Shown: one piece after another, positions 44,388-53,551 of the stretch
Numbering within the stretch: the stretch's first letter is position 1
Layout: every line of letters begins with the position of its first letter
The notes under the pieces: generated by a model
Databases searched by the model: none
Told to the model about the DNA's origin: nothing
The model's input: only the letters and a program-made list of their open reading frames with translations
Program-made: the position numbers and the translations under genes
Assembly: GCF_003846445.2 (NCBI RefSeq)
Contig: NZ_CP030139.2
Coordinates: forward strand, 930,001-994,000
Reading direction: 5' to 3'
Length of the DNA stretch: 64,000 bases
Origin: Synechococcus elongatus PCC 11801
Lineage (GTDB): Bacteria; Cyanobacteriota; Cyanobacteriia; Synechococcales; Synechococcaceae

Positions 44388-45620
44388 ATGATAAATACCC
44401 CTTCCTCAACTCCATGGCTATCGATCGTTGGGATTGGTGAAGAGGGGTGGACTACCTTAACCCCAGTTGCTCAACAGTGCATTACCCAAGCAGAGATCCT
44501 CGTCGGCAGCGATCGCCATTTTGCTCTGATCCCTCCTGTGGCTGCACCAGAACAGTGGCGTTGGGGATCTCCCTTCTCAGCCACAATCGCTCGGATCCTA
44601 GAACGGCGTGGTCAGTCGGTCTGTGTGCTGGCCAGTGGTGACCCCATGTGCTTTGGCGTTGGCAGTCTTCTGGCGCAACGACTTCCGCTTGCTGAGCTCC
44701 AGATTTTGCCTGCTCCTTCGGCCTTCAGCTTGGCCTGTGCCCGCTTGGGCTGGGCGTTACCAGAAATTGAAACTCTGAGCCTCTGCGGTCGTGATCCGGC
44801 ACTACTGAATGCGTTGCTCTATCCCGGCGCCAAAATTTTGGCCCTCAGTGCCGATAGCTCAACCCCAGCCACAATCGCGCAACAACTTTGTCAACAGGGC
44901 TGGGGTGCCAGTCACCTCATGGTTTTGGAACATCTCGGCGGCTCTCAAGAACGCATCGTCAGCGAAGTCGCTGAGACTTGGTCCAATCCTGCAATCGCCG
45001 CTCTTAATACTGTTGCTATTGAGTGCCGAGCCAGTGATGGTGCCAGATACTTCCCGCCTCGCCTCGCCGGACTCCCCGATGCGGCCTACCACCACGATGG
45101 GCAACTGACCAAACGAGAAGTACGCGCCATCACCATGGCAGCTCTGGCCCCCTGCCCAGGACAACTTCTTTGGGATGTGGGCGCAGGCTGTGGATCGATT
45201 GGCATTGAATGGATGCGCAGCGATCGCCGTTGCCGCGCCATCGCCATCGAGCAACACCCCCAGCGGTTGCAATTCATTACCCAGAATGCGATCGCCCTAG
45301 GGACACCCAACCTACAAATCGTCGCGGGTTCAGCACCCACTGCGTTGGACGGGTTGCCACAACCCGATGCCATCTTCATTGGAGGCGGCGTCACTGTGCC
45401 CGGTGTACTGGACCGGTGTTGGCAAGCCCTCAAAGTCGGTGGCCGATTGGTCGTCAATGCTGTCACGTTGGAAAGCGAGCAGCTCCTATTGACGGAACAG
45501 CAGCGATTGGGCGGTGAACTGAGCCGCGTAGCTGTGCAGCGCGCTGAACCGATCGGTCGCTTTTTCAGCTGGAAAGCACTGGCTCCCATTACACAATGGA
45601 CGGTCATCAAAAAAGCCTAG
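44388..45620 (+). CDS. cobL: precorrin-6Y C5,15-methyltransferase (CbiE-CbiT fusion)
   Basis: A 410-residue fusion. The N-terminal half is the tetrapyrrole methylase CbiE (LSIVGIGEEGWTTLTPVAQQ, VCVLASGDPMCFGVGSLLAQ). The C-terminal half is the Rossmann methyltransferase/decarboxylase CbiT (LTKREVRAITMAALAPCPG, LLWDVGAGCGSIGIEWMRSD, PDAIFIGGGV). It methylates C5 and C15 and decarboxylates the C12 acetate. It is divergent from cobG. The stop overlaps the terminator of the sigma-factor gene. Confidence 0.95.
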   Translation: MINTPSSTPWLSIVGIGEEGWTTLTPVAQQCITQAEILVGSDRHFALIPPVAAPEQWRWGSPFSATIARILERRGQSVCVLASGDPMCFGVGSLLAQRLPLAELQILPAPSAFSLACARLGWALPEIETLSLCGRDPALLNALLYPGAKILALSADSSTPATIAQQLCQQGWGASHLMVLEHLGGSQERIVSEVAETWSNPAIAALNTVAIECRASDGARYFPPRLAGLPDAAYHHDGQLTKREVRAITMAALAPCPGQLLWDVGAGCGSIGIEWMRSDRRCRAIAIEQHPQRLQFITQNAIALGTPNLQIVAGSAPTALDGLPQPDAIFIGGGVTVPGVLDRCWQALKVGGRLVVNAVTLESEQLLLTEQQRLGGELSRVAVQRAEPIGRFFSWKALAPITQWTVIKKA

Positions 45621-45636
45621 GCGATCGCACCTAGGC
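45609..45636 (-). terminator. intrinsic terminator of sigma-factor gene
   Basis: On the minus strand GCCTAGGTGCGATCGCCTAGGC folds into a stem (with a HIP1 core in the loop) followed by TTTTTT. It overlaps the last codons of cobL, so it may act for both convergent genes. Confidence 0.75.
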
Positions 45637-45675
45637 CACAGGAACACAGGAGAACTGAAAAACGGAACGATTGGA

Positions 45676-46872
45676 CTAGTGCAGCAGCTCTAGATAGTCA
45701 CGGATCTGATTGCGTCGCCGTGGATGCCGTAGCTTTTGGAGGGCTTTGGCCTCAATTTGGCGTACACGTTCCCGAGAGAGATCCAGAACTTGTCCAATCT
45801 CTGCTAAGGAGTAAATCTGGCCATCTCTCAGACCAAAGCGCATCCGAATTACGTCACGTTCTCGATGATTCAGTTCAAGCAAAAGTCGCTGTAAATCTTG
45901 GCTGAGAGACTCCTGCGTCAGCCGTTCTTCAGGGGTAAAGTCAGTTGTCTCCAGCAAATCCCCCAACTCTGTATCTTTTTCTTTGCCAACCCTTGTCTCA
46001 AGAGAGATAGATTTCGGCACGCGTAGTAAGACTTCCCGAACTTGATCTGGGGTCATTTCGAGCTCGTGAGCAATTTCCTCTAAGTTGGCAGTTCGACCTT
46101 TGGTCTGGGCAATTTTTCGCTGTGCTTTTTTGATGCGATTCAATTTTTCTGTGACATGAACTGGAAGGCGAATAGTCCGACTCTGGGTGGCGATTGCCCG
46201 GGTAATTCCTTGGCGAATCCACCAATAGGCATAGGTACTAAACCGATAGCCTTTCGTCGGATCAAACTTCTCAACTGCCCGCTCGAGGCCTAGCGTTCCT
46301 TCCTGAACCAGATCCAGTAGCTCTAGACCTCGATTCTGATACTTTTTAGCAACAGAAACCACTAGACGCAGATTGGCTTTGATCATGTGATCTTTAGCCC
46401 GCTGACCTTCTTTGCAAATATCCTTCAACTCGTCTAGGTCAAGCTGGCAAACTTCAGCCCAACGACGAAGCCCGAGCTGTAGTGCTTGGCGTACCTCCGC
46501 AATAGGTCGGTCGACAATCTTGGCCCATGCCTCGAAGGAAGGACGATGTCCGAGTTGAGCGGTGAGGCGATCGCGGCTCTCTTGAAGATCTACATAATCT
46601 TTAAGAACACCACCTTCTTCAACAGCAGCACAATTCCGAATTGTTAATAGCTGCATATAACGCTGAACCCAGCGTGCCTCACTCACTTCTTCATCACGAC
46701 CGAGCAGGCGAACCCGACCGATATCTTGTAAGTAAAGCCGAATCAAATCAGTGGATTGTCGGCTAGAAGGAGCAGTTTCTTGGGGGTCGGAAGTTGGCGT
46801 TTCTGACAAAGCGATAGGTGCCGACGAAACTGCTTCGTATTCCGTGGTGTTGGTGAAATAGGCAGCCGTCAT
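45676..46872 (-). CDS. group 2 sigma-70 factor (RpoD-like)
   Basis: A 398-residue non-essential-type sigma factor. The N-terminus lacks the long region 1.1 of the main sigma. Region 1.2 is DLIRLYLQDIGRVRLLGRDE, regions 2.3-2.4 are YRFSTYAYWWIRQGITRAIA, and region 4.2 is YSLAEIGQVLDLSRERVRQI. A cyanobacterial group 2 factor of the SigC/RpoD2-like kind is the best fit; the exact paralogue is not named. ATG at 46872 was chosen over a TTG 75 bases upstream. A long, possibly structured gap lies upstream. Confidence 0.9.
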   Translation of the reverse strand: MTAAYFTNTTEYEAVSSAPIALSETPTSDPQETAPSSRQSTDLIRLYLQDIGRVRLLGRDEEVSEARWVQRYMQLLTIRNCAAVEEGGVLKDYVDLQESRDRLTAQLGHRPSFEAWAKIVDRPIAEVRQALQLGLRRWAEVCQLDLDELKDICKEGQRAKDHMIKANLRLVVSVAKKYQNRGLELLDLVQEGTLGLERAVEKFDPTKGYRFSTYAYWWIRQGITRAIATQSRTIRLPVHVTEKLNRIKKAQRKIAQTKGRTANLEEIAHELEMTPDQVREVLLRVPKSISLETRVGKEKDTELGDLLETTDFTPEERLTQESLSQDLQRLLLELNHRERDVIRMRFGLRDGQIYSLAEIGQVLDLSRERVRQIEAKALQKLRHPRRRNQIRDYLELLH

Positions 46873-47826
46873 GGTGAAGATCCAGTTTGTTACAGGACTC
46901 ACGCCTTGCTTCAGTGACTCCAGATTTGGCAATCCACTCAAAAGCAAGTGCTCATCTGGAAGATAGTCTCTCTATAAAAAATAAAAATGCTGCCAAAGCC
47001 CTAGCTGTCTTTAGATTTCGCCCAAAGTGTAAGCTCTCAGTAAAGCCTCGATGTTGCTTTGGTATTTATCAAGTTTTAGTCCTTAAGGCTTGAACTTTTG
47101 TATCGCCTGAAGCAGGGAAACCTTTGAAGTAAAGAACTGTCAAGAATTCTCAGTAAAAGAGGGTTAGGACTGATCAATCTTGACCGGTGGCCGATCGCGA
47201 CTCACCAACGACAGCTAGCATTCTGTCCTGCCTTCCATCGTCTTTTACCCTCTCAAGATGCGAAGGTGGTCAGTGGGTTGCCTGATATCCCTGCCCTGAG
47301 TGCACCAGCGATTTAATCAGCCTGTTCTTTTCTCAGAATTATGACTACAGCATTTAATAACCCTTACCTGCCCAAATATGTCTGTCAGGCGTTAGCTCAG
47401 TCCGCCATGACCTGAGCTAGCATCCACTCGCCTGCGATCGCAGCTCTATTGCCACCCGTAAGCCGCTGGCTATAGGCAGCAGGTATTGCCGCTGCACAGT
47501 ATCCTTTTCTCAACAGCGGCGAGTATGATGGAATCTTCCTGTAGTTTCCCCGCTTTAGGCCAAGCCTTAACAGAGCGATCTTCCAAAGGGTTGCCCTGAG
47601 GATCTTGCCGAACGTTGCTGTATGACCGATCAGCTCGTAAAATCCGTGAGCAAAATCGCTCATCAGTACTGCCTTCTAAGCATGCCCAAGGCCGAGGCGT
47701 GATGAATCAAAGGCTGATCCTACTGATACCGCTCCTCATAAAATGCTGTGCCGCGATCGGCTGTGAAGCAAGAGCAGAGTAGGCCAATGTTGTTATTTGC
47801 TGTTGTTTGGGGTTAGGAGGTTGTCG
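46873..47826. other. 954-bp non-coding gap
   Basis: No convincing protein gene is seen. The gap holds the sigma-factor promoter region and the asd leader. The most notable content is a 196-nt segment with complementary ends (47145-47340, separate entry). An 88-codon minus frame (47397-47663) has no recognisable domain. A 24-codon frame starts at 47341 and is unsupported. Confidence 0.5.
47145..47340. ncRNA. possible structured RNA with 6S-like closing stem
   Basis: AATTCT (47145-47150) pairs with AGAATT (47335-47340), AAAAG (47155-47159) with CTTTT (47327-47331), and AGGaCTGAT (47166-47174, one bulge) with ATCAGCCT (47316-47323). TGACC (47181-47185) pairs further in with GGTCA (47268-47272). 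The 196-nt length and interrupted rod shape recall 6S RNA, but no sequence motif confirms it, and the strand is undecided. Confidence 0.25.
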
Positions 47827-48864
47827 TTGTCACAGGGCTATCGTGTTGCAATCCTTGGAGCGACCGGTGCAGTTGGAACTGAGCTGCTGCAAATCCTAGA
47901 AGAACGTCATTTCCCGATCGCTGAGCTGCGGCTGTTGGCATCCCCACGATCCGCAGGTCAGACTCTGACCTTTGCAGGCGAAACGCTCACCATTCAGGAG
48001 GCGACTCCCACTGCTTTCCATGGACTAGATATTGTTCTGGCCTCTGCGGGTGGCAGCACTTCCAAGGCTTTAGCGGAAGCGATCGTGGCTGCTGGCGCTG
48101 TCATGATCGATAACTCCAGCGCCTTCCGGATGGACCCGACTGTGCCTCTTGTGGTACCGGAAGTCAATCCAGAAGCGGCAGCGCACCATCAAGGCATCAT
48201 TGCCAACCCAAACTGCACGACGATTCTGATGGCGATCGCCCTCTGGCCGTTGCAGCAGCGTCATCCGATTCGACGGATTGTGGTTTCTACCTATCAGTCC
48301 GCCAGCGGTGCTGGGGCGCGGGCCATGGCAGAAGTGCAGGAACAAAGCCGAGCCATCTTGGCCGGTCAGCCAGCTGTTGCAGAAGTCCTGCCCTATCCCT
48401 TGGCTTTCAACCTCTTCCCGCACAACTCGCCGCTGACAGAGTCGGGCTACTGCGAAGAAGAGCTGAAGATGCTCAATGAAAGCCGCAAGATTTTTGGTCT
48501 GCCTGACCTTAAGCTGACTGCGACCTGCGTACGAGTACCCGTCTTGCGCGCTCATTCAGAGGCAATCAATATCGAGTTCACGGAACCATTCTCGGTGGCC
48601 GAAGCCCGCGAAGCGATCGCAGCAGCCCCCGGAGCACGCCTCCTCGAAGATTGGGATCGGAATTACTTCCCGATGCCGATTGAGGCCAGTGGCGAAGATG
48701 ATGTTTTAGTTGGGCGCATCCGTCAGGATCTATCTGAGCCCAACGCCTTGGAGTTGTGGATCTGTGGCGATCAGATTCGCAAAGGGGCAGCCCTGAATGC
48801 AGTGCAAATCGCTGAGCTACTGGTTGACCGCCAGTGGCTGCGATCGCCGGCTCTCACTCACTAA
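47827..48864 (+). CDS. asd: aspartate-semialdehyde dehydrogenase
   Basis: Asd reduces aspartyl phosphate to the semialdehyde, the branch point to lysine, threonine and methionine. The NADP loop is RVAILGATGAVGTELL, the nucleophilic Cys lies in IIANPNCTTILM, and the active His is in VRVPVLRAHSEAI. The start is TTG at 47827, decided by a perfect AGGAGG six bases upstream; an earlier TTG at 47797 has none. The gene gives 345 residues. dapA follows after 15 bases, so the two form an operon for diaminopimelate. Confidence 0.94.
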   Translation: MSQGYRVAILGATGAVGTELLQILEERHFPIAELRLLASPRSAGQTLTFAGETLTIQEATPTAFHGLDIVLASAGGSTSKALAEAIVAAGAVMIDNSSAFRMDPTVPLVVPEVNPEAAAHHQGIIANPNCTTILMAIALWPLQQRHPIRRIVVSTYQSASGAGARAMAEVQEQSRAILAGQPAVAEVLPYPLAFNLFPHNSPLTESGYCEEELKMLNESRKIFGLPDLKLTATCVRVPVLRAHSEAINIEFTEPFSVAEAREAIAAAPGARLLEDWDRNYFPMPIEASGEDDVLVGRIRQDLSEPNALELWICGDQIRKGAALNAVQIAELLVDRQWLRSPALTH

Positions 48865-48879
48865 CGCTGGAAGCGCACG

Positions 48880-49779
48880 ATGCCACAGTCGTACCCTTTC
48901 GGTCGTGTGATCACGGCCATGATTACGCCATTTACTGCTGAAGGCCAAGTCGCTTACGACATTGCCCAATCCCTGGCGATTCATTTGGTGGATCAAGGCA
49001 GTGATGGCCTCGTGATCTGCGGCACCACCGGCGAGTCACCCACCCTCACTTGGGAGGAAGAGCACCAGCTCTTTCGGGCGGTGAAAGAAGCCGTGGGCGA
49101 TCGCGCTGTAGTGATCGCTGGTACTGGTTCCAACTGCACCCGCGAGGCGATCACCGCCACTCAAAGTGCTGCAGCCTTGGGGCTAGACGGGAGCTTGCAA
49201 GTTGTACCCTACTACAACAAGCCACCGCAGGAAGGCCTGTACGCCCACTTTCGCGCGATCGCGGAAGCCTGTCCTGACTTCCCGTTGATGCTGTATAACA
49301 TCCCCGGACGGACTGGCCAAAGCCTTCAACCCGAAACGGTTGCTAGACTAGCGACACTTCCGAATGTGGTCGCCATCAAAGCAGCGAGTGGCAATGTTGA
49401 AGAAGTCAGCGCACTGCGTCAGCTGCTGCCCGCTTCCTTTGCTATCTACTCCGGCGATGACTCGCTCACTCTGCCCATGTTGGCTGTAGGGGCTCAGGGT
49501 GTTGTCAGTGTTGCCAGCCATCTGGTTGGACCACAGTTGCAAACCCTCATTCAAGCCTTTGAAGCAGGGAATGTGGCGCAAGCGCAGCAGTTACACCAGC
49601 AGCTTTATCCGCTGTTTAAGGCGTTGTTCCTGACCACCAATCCCATCCCTGTGCGGGCAGCCCTCGAGCTTTTGGGATGGTCCATTGGCCAGCCTCGCCT
49701 CCCGCTGGTTCCTGCAAGCCCAGAAATTCGTCAAACCTTGGCGAGTTGTTTAGCGGAACTAGGTCTATACGAACCCTAG
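48880..49779 (+). CDS. dapA: 4-hydroxy-tetrahydrodipicolinate synthase
   Basis: DapA condenses aspartate semialdehyde with pyruvate in lysine/DAP synthesis. The 299-residue TIM barrel shows [23 protein letters not shown], the Tyr of [11 protein letters not shown] and the Schiff-base Lys in VVAIKAASG. It follows asd, its substrate supplier, and precedes the RNase J gene by ~50 bases. Confidence 0.96.
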   Translation: MPQSYPFGRVITAMITPFTAEGQVAYDIAQSLAIHLVDQGSDGLVICGTTGESPTLTWEEEHQLFRAVKEAVGDRAVVIAGTGSNCTREAITATQSAAALGLDGSLQVVPYYNKPPQEGLYAHFRAIAEACPDFPLMLYNIPGRTGQSLQPETVARLATLPNVVAIKAASGNVEEVSALRQLLPASFAIYSGDDSLTLPMLAVGAQGVVSVASHLVGPQLQTLIQAFEAGNVAQAQQLHQQLYPLFKALFLTTNPIPVRAALELLGWSIGQPRLPLVPASPEIRQTLASCLAELGLYEP

Positions 49780-49827
49780 TCCGTTCCCCAAGTTTGTCCT
49801 TTCCTTCATTTGTTGATTCTCAAGCCT

Positions 49828-51651
49828 ATGCCTTCTCCAAAACCCACAATTATTTCCAAAACCAGTGCTGCTTCTACGGCAGACCGACTGCGGATCATTC
49901 CCCTGGGCGGCCTGCATGAAATTGGTAAGAACACTTGCATCTACGAAGTCGGCGACGAAATTCTGCTGGTTGATGCTGGGTTAGCCTTCCCGACTGATGG
50001 GATGCACGGGGTGAATGTCGTGCTCCCGGATATGACCTATCTGCGCGAAAACCAGCACCGCATTAAGGCGATGGTGGTCACCCATGGTCACGAAGACCAC
50101 ATCGGCGGCATTCCCTTCCACCTGCGTCAGCTCGATATCCCGATCATCTATGGGCCACGCCTTGCCATGGCTTTGCTGGCTGGGAAGTTGGAAGAGGCCG
50201 GTGTTGTTGGCCGTGCCAATGTCAAGACCGTCCAACCCCGCGAGGTGGTGCGGATCGGCCAAAACTTCTTAGTCGAGTTCATTCGCAATACCCACTCGAT
50301 CGCTGACAGCTTTACGTTGGCGATCCGGACCCCCTTGGGTGTGGTGATTCACACCGGCGACTTTAAGTTCGACCATACACCTGTCGATGGGGAAACCTTC
50401 GACATTCAGCGTCTGGCGGACTACGGCGAACAGGGCGTGCTCTGTCTGGTCAGTGATTCAACCAACGCTGAACTCCCAGGCTTCACGCCGTCCGAGCGAT
50501 CGGTCTTCCCGAACCTCGATCGCGCCTTTTCTCAGGCTCAGGGCCGCCTGATTGTCACGACCTTTGCCTCGTCGGTGCACCGGGTCAACATGATTCTGGA
50601 ACTGGCGAAAAAACATGGCCGCAAGGTGACGGTGTTAGGGCGATCGATGCTCAACGTCATCGCCCATGCCCGCAACTTGGGTTACATCAACTGCAGCGAT
50701 GACCTGTTCCTGCCCCTGAAAGAGCTCCGGGATCATCCCGATCGCGATGTGCTGATTCTGACCACTGGCAGCCAAGGTGAGCCGTTGGCCGCGCTGACGC
50801 GGATTGCTCGAGGTGAGCATCCTCAGGTCAAGATTCGCCAAGGTGATACGGTGATCTTCTCGGCCAACCCAATTCCGGGCAACACGATCTCCGTGGTCAA
50901 TACGATCGACCAACTGATGATGCAGGGTGCCCACGTCGTTTACGGCAAAGGCGCAGGCATCCACGTTTCTGGGCACGGCTGCCAAGAAGACCAAAAGCTG
51001 ATGATTGCCCTGACCAAGCCGAAGTTCTTCGTGCCAGTGCACGGTGAGCATCGGATGTTGGTGCAGCACTGCAAAACAGCGCAGTCGATGGGCATTCCAG
51101 CCGAGAACATGATCGTGATCGATAATGGCGACACAGTTGAACTGACGCCGGAATCGATTGGCTTGGGCGATCGCGTGACAGCTGGCATCGAACTTGTTGA
51201 CACTTCACGCACCGGTTTGGTCGATGGCAAAGCCCTGAAAGAGCGCCAACAACTAGCTGAAGATGGCCTCGTAGCGCTCACCGCCTTGGTCAACAGCCAA
51301 GGGCAATTGGTCGAAGCGCCAACCATCCATCTGCGGGGGGTAGTGACTTCTGCCGATCCGCGCCGAGTCAGCGTCTGGGCACAGAAGGAAGTCGAGATGG
51401 CCCTCGACAACCGCTGGGCCGATTACTGCCGCCGCTTACCGAGTGGCGATCTAGATGTGGACTGGGTGGGTCTGCAAGCTGAAGTCGAAGTCGGAATGCA
51501 GCGCCGCCTCAAACGTGAGTTGCAATGCGTACCGATGATTCTCTGCACCTTGCAATTTGTGCCCAGCGCAGCAGCTCAACCTGTTGAAGAAGACAACCGC
51601 ATGCGCCGTCGTCGTTCCTCGGCTCCGATTAAGGTGGGCGCTAAGCTCTAG
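49828..51651 (+). CDS. rnj: ribonuclease J
   Basis: A 607-residue metallo-beta-lactamase/beta-CASP ribonuclease with 5'-3' exo- and endonuclease potential. The metal site is MVVTHGHEDHIGGIPF, followed by VIHTGDFKFDHTP, and the beta-CASP region includes GRSMLNVIAHARNLGYI and VPVHGEHRML. The C-terminus ends in a basic MRRRRSSAPIK tail. ATG at 49828 is chosen over a TTG 18 bases earlier. Conservation of asd-dapA-rnj order is plausible in cyanobacteria (inference). Confidence 0.94.
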   Translation: MPSPKPTIISKTSAASTADRLRIIPLGGLHEIGKNTCIYEVGDEILLVDAGLAFPTDGMHGVNVVLPDMTYLRENQHRIKAMVVTHGHEDHIGGIPFHLRQLDIPIIYGPRLAMALLAGKLEEAGVVGRANVKTVQPREVVRIGQNFLVEFIRNTHSIADSFTLAIRTPLGVVIHTGDFKFDHTPVDGETFDIQRLADYGEQGVLCLVSDSTNAELPGFTPSERSVFPNLDRAFSQAQGRLIVTTFASSVHRVNMILELAKKHGRKVTVLGRSMLNVIAHARNLGYINCSDDLFLPLKELRDHPDRDVLILTTGSQGEPLAALTRIARGEHPQVKIRQGDTVIFSANPIPGNTISVVNTIDQLMMQGAHVVYGKGAGIHVSGHGCQEDQKLMIALTKPKFFVPVHGEHRMLVQHCKTAQSMGIPAENMIVIDNGDTVELTPESIGLGDRVTAGIELVDTSRTGLVDGKALKERQQLAEDGLVALTALVNSQGQLVEAPTIHLRGVVTSADPRRVSVWAQKEVEMALDNRWADYCRRLPSGDLDVDWVGLQAEVEVGMQRRLKRELQCVPMILCTLQFVPSAAAQPVEEDNRMRRRRSSAPIKVGAKL

Positions 51652-51695
51652 TTCCCAAATAGCGATCGCGATCAATCAGGGTCGCTGCACAGTGA

Positions 51696-51722
51696 AGAGC
51701 CTCTGTTCTGCAGGGGCTTTTC
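51696..51722 (+). terminator. intrinsic terminator after rnj
   Basis: AGCCTCTG and CAGGGGCT pair (one G-T) around TTCTG and are followed by TTTTC, ~45 bases beyond the rnj stop. Confidence 0.7.
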
Positions 51723-51786
51723 ACAATTGGTAAGGGGTGCGATCGCGGCGCTTCAATTTTAGTTGCCGTACAAGCTCTGGGCATCG

Positions 51787-52239
51787 CTAGTCTAATCGCT
51801 GTGCAGCAGCTAGCTGCTGGGGTGCAAGGCGATCGCTCCGAACTCCTGGCTTCCCGTTCAACCAGAATTGGACACCTAGCTTCGCCAGCTCAGGATGTTG
51901 CTGACAGTAGTCCTGCCAGAACTGCTGCAGATGAAGGCCATGGGAGAGGGCGATCGCTAGCTGTGTCCAAGTTGGAGTTGTGGCAAAGCGCACGCCCAGC
52001 TGAGAGGCTAGCCTCCGACAGTGTCGATAGGAACCATAGCGCTCCTTCAGCTCCTCGACCGATAGGATCTGAAGCTCTTGAACAGCACCTAACGCCAAGG
52101 TCGGAGAGTCCAGCGCTGCCTCGGCTAGTTCAGAAAATTGAGCGGCGACTGCTGCTAGATTTGCCTCTGCCCGTATCCGCTGGCGTTCCAATGCTTCGGA
52201 CTTAGCAATCGTTTGGCGCAGCCGTTTTGCTAGGCTCAT
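51787..52239 (-). CDS. hypothetical protein, last gene of HicA-like operon
   Basis: A 150-residue unknown. The N-terminal ~45 residues are an Arg/Glu-rich helix (SLAKRLRQTIAKSEALERQR), and the rest is mixed with Trp and His (HGLHLQQFWQDYCQQHPELA). No domain is recognised. Its ATG overlaps the stop of the upstream HicA-like gene by 4 bases, so the two proteins are probably made in fixed ratio and may form a complex. There is no signal peptide or membrane helix. Confidence 0.65.
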   Translation of the reverse strand: MSLAKRLRQTIAKSEALERQRIRAEANLAAVAAQFSELAEAALDSPTLALGAVQELQILSVEELKERYGSYRHCRRLASQLGVRFATTPTWTQLAIALSHGLHLQQFWQDYCQQHPELAKLGVQFWLNGKPGVRSDRLAPQQLAAAQRLD

Positions 52240-52943
52240 GCGTCCAACTCCTTGATCTCCAAAATGTGTTGTAGCCGTCCAAGCAGCGTTTGCAGGAGCT
52301 GGTCAGTATCTCCCCCTCGGGCTTGCTGAGTCGCGGCCTGTTCAACCACTGCTTCCACTTGCTCTAAAGCAGCCAAGATCAGTTTGAGTTCTGCATCCAC
52401 CATCCGCTTCTCAGCCGTGACTCGCTGCAGATTTTTCAAAGCTGATGCTGCCTGGCGCTTGGCCTTATGTAACTGCTGTTTCGCTTCCTGTAGCTGCTGA
52501 CGAAGCTTTTTCGTCCGTTTCCCAAACCAGTGTTTGAGCGTATTATTTCGCTCTTCCAGCTCTAACAGCAGTTCTTCATAGACTTGTTGGTCTTCTTCTG
52601 CTTTCTTGAGGCGCGCCAGCTGCTCATCTTTTTGCTGCTGTAGCGCCAGTCGATCGCGATCTTGACTGATGTTCGTTAGGTGTTGCTCCAGCTCTGCTAC
52701 TTGCGATCGCAAATCTCGGATTACTTGATCTTGTCTAAGTGGATACAAGAGCTGCTTAGCTACCGCATTGGCTGTTCCCACAGGGATTCGCTTATTGTCG
52801 TTATGACCAGGAATCGGAACACAGACATAACCCGGACGAGTCGCTTTGAGTTGTTCGGATCCAGCAGGTTCAATCGACCAGCCGCATTCACGTGCAAACC
52901 GAATGATGTCCCGTCGTCGTGGGTTTCGAGGCAAGTGGGGCAT
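52236..52943 (-). CDS. HicA-fold domain plus long coiled coil
   Basis: A 235-residue protein. Residues ~8-70 match the small dsRBD-like HicA toxin fold: RDIIRFARECGWSIEPAGSE, then VCVPIPGHNDNKRIPVGTAN. The catalytic His that follows GS in active HicA RNases is Glu-Gln here, so RNase activity is doubtful and RNA binding more likely. Residues ~75-195 are an uninterrupted coiled coil rich in Glu, Gln, Arg and Lys, and the tail is LLQTLLGRLQHILEI. ATG at 52943 follows a GAGGA site. There is no HicB antitoxin gene next to it. It is the middle gene of a minus-strand trio. Confidence 0.65.
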   Translation of the reverse strand: MPHLPRNPRRRDIIRFARECGWSIEPAGSEQLKATRPGYVCVPIPGHNDNKRIPVGTANAVAKQLLYPLRQDQVIRDLRSQVAELEQHLTNISQDRDRLALQQQKDEQLARLKKAEEDQQVYEELLLELEERNNTLKHWFGKRTKKLRQQLQEAKQQLHKAKRQAASALKNLQRVTAEKRMVDAELKLILAALEQVEAVVEQAATQQARGGDTDQLLQTLLGRLQHILEIKELDA

Positions 52944-52992
52944 TGTCAAATCCTCTAATGACTCAACAGCAGGATAGAAATGGCGATCGCGG

Positions 52993-53385
52993 CTATGCAG
53001 AGAATCGATGCGAACAAGAACTTAGACTCATCGGCTCATAGTCATAGAACGGCAGGGCATTGACCCCCGCTGCTCGCGCCTTGGCATCCAGCCCCAGCAA
53101 CCACCCCACCCAACTCGTCCCGCGTTGCTGACAGTCCAGCACCACCACTTGCTCTCGCTGCGCTAACAGCTCATGCGCCAACTCCGGCAGCGATCGCCAC
53201 TCCGCATCAGCACAGCCCGCTTGCTGCGCATCTGCCCGAGCGATCGCCTCCGCCAAGTCAAGCGACAGAAACAAAAACCGCGCCTGGTCATAGCTGTAGA
53301 GAAACTGCACATGCACGCAGCGCTCTCCCTCACTACTAATTGCCGCACCGCAGACCGGACAAATCATCTGCAAAGACTCAGACAT
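52993..53385 (-). CDS. hypothetical protein with N-terminal zinc knuckle
   Basis: A 130-residue protein. It opens with ICPVCGAAISSEGERC, a C-x2-C-x10-C pattern suited to metal binding. The rest is a compact alpha/beta region (FLYSYDQARFLFLSLDLAEA, VVVLDCQQRGTSWVGWLLGL) with two or three more Cys. No family is recognised. ATG at 53385 is preferred; GTG at 53466 would extend it across the inverted repeat in the divergent spacer. It is the first gene of the trio and faces the kinase-WYL gene. Confidence 0.6.
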   Translation of the reverse strand: MSESLQMICPVCGAAISSEGERCVHVQFLYSYDQARFLFLSLDLAEAIARADAQQAGCADAEWRSLPELAHELLAQREQVVVLDCQQRGTSWVGWLLGLDAKARAAGVNALPFYDYEPMSLSSCSHRFSA

Positions 53386-53448
53386 CACAGCACCCGAATG
53401 AAAACTGGACTGAGTCTGCAGCCCGTCCCAGCGGATTAACAGCAGCTG

Positions 53449-53487
53449 GATGCGAATATCAAACACACCCCTGTTATCATTCGCATC
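53449..53487. promoter_or_regulatory. 9-bp inverted repeat in divergent spacer (candidate WYL operator)
   Basis: GATGCGAAT (53449-53457) and ATTCGCATC (53479-53487) are perfectly inverted and 21 bases apart, so the half-sites are 30 bp centre to centre, near three helical turns. The site lies between the Zn-knuckle gene and the kinase-WYL gene. WYL-type regulators are dimers that bind such split repeats, so autoregulation is a reasonable inference. Confidence 0.5.
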
Positions 53488-53551
53488 AAATGCCTGACTT
53501 TTCTCTCCGGTTCAGCCCAGACTCAGGCATCGCTTTGTATCCTTCAGTCGC

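Noticed and set aside
47397-47663. 88-codon minus frame
   Set aside because: No recognisable domain and composition like non-coding DNA.
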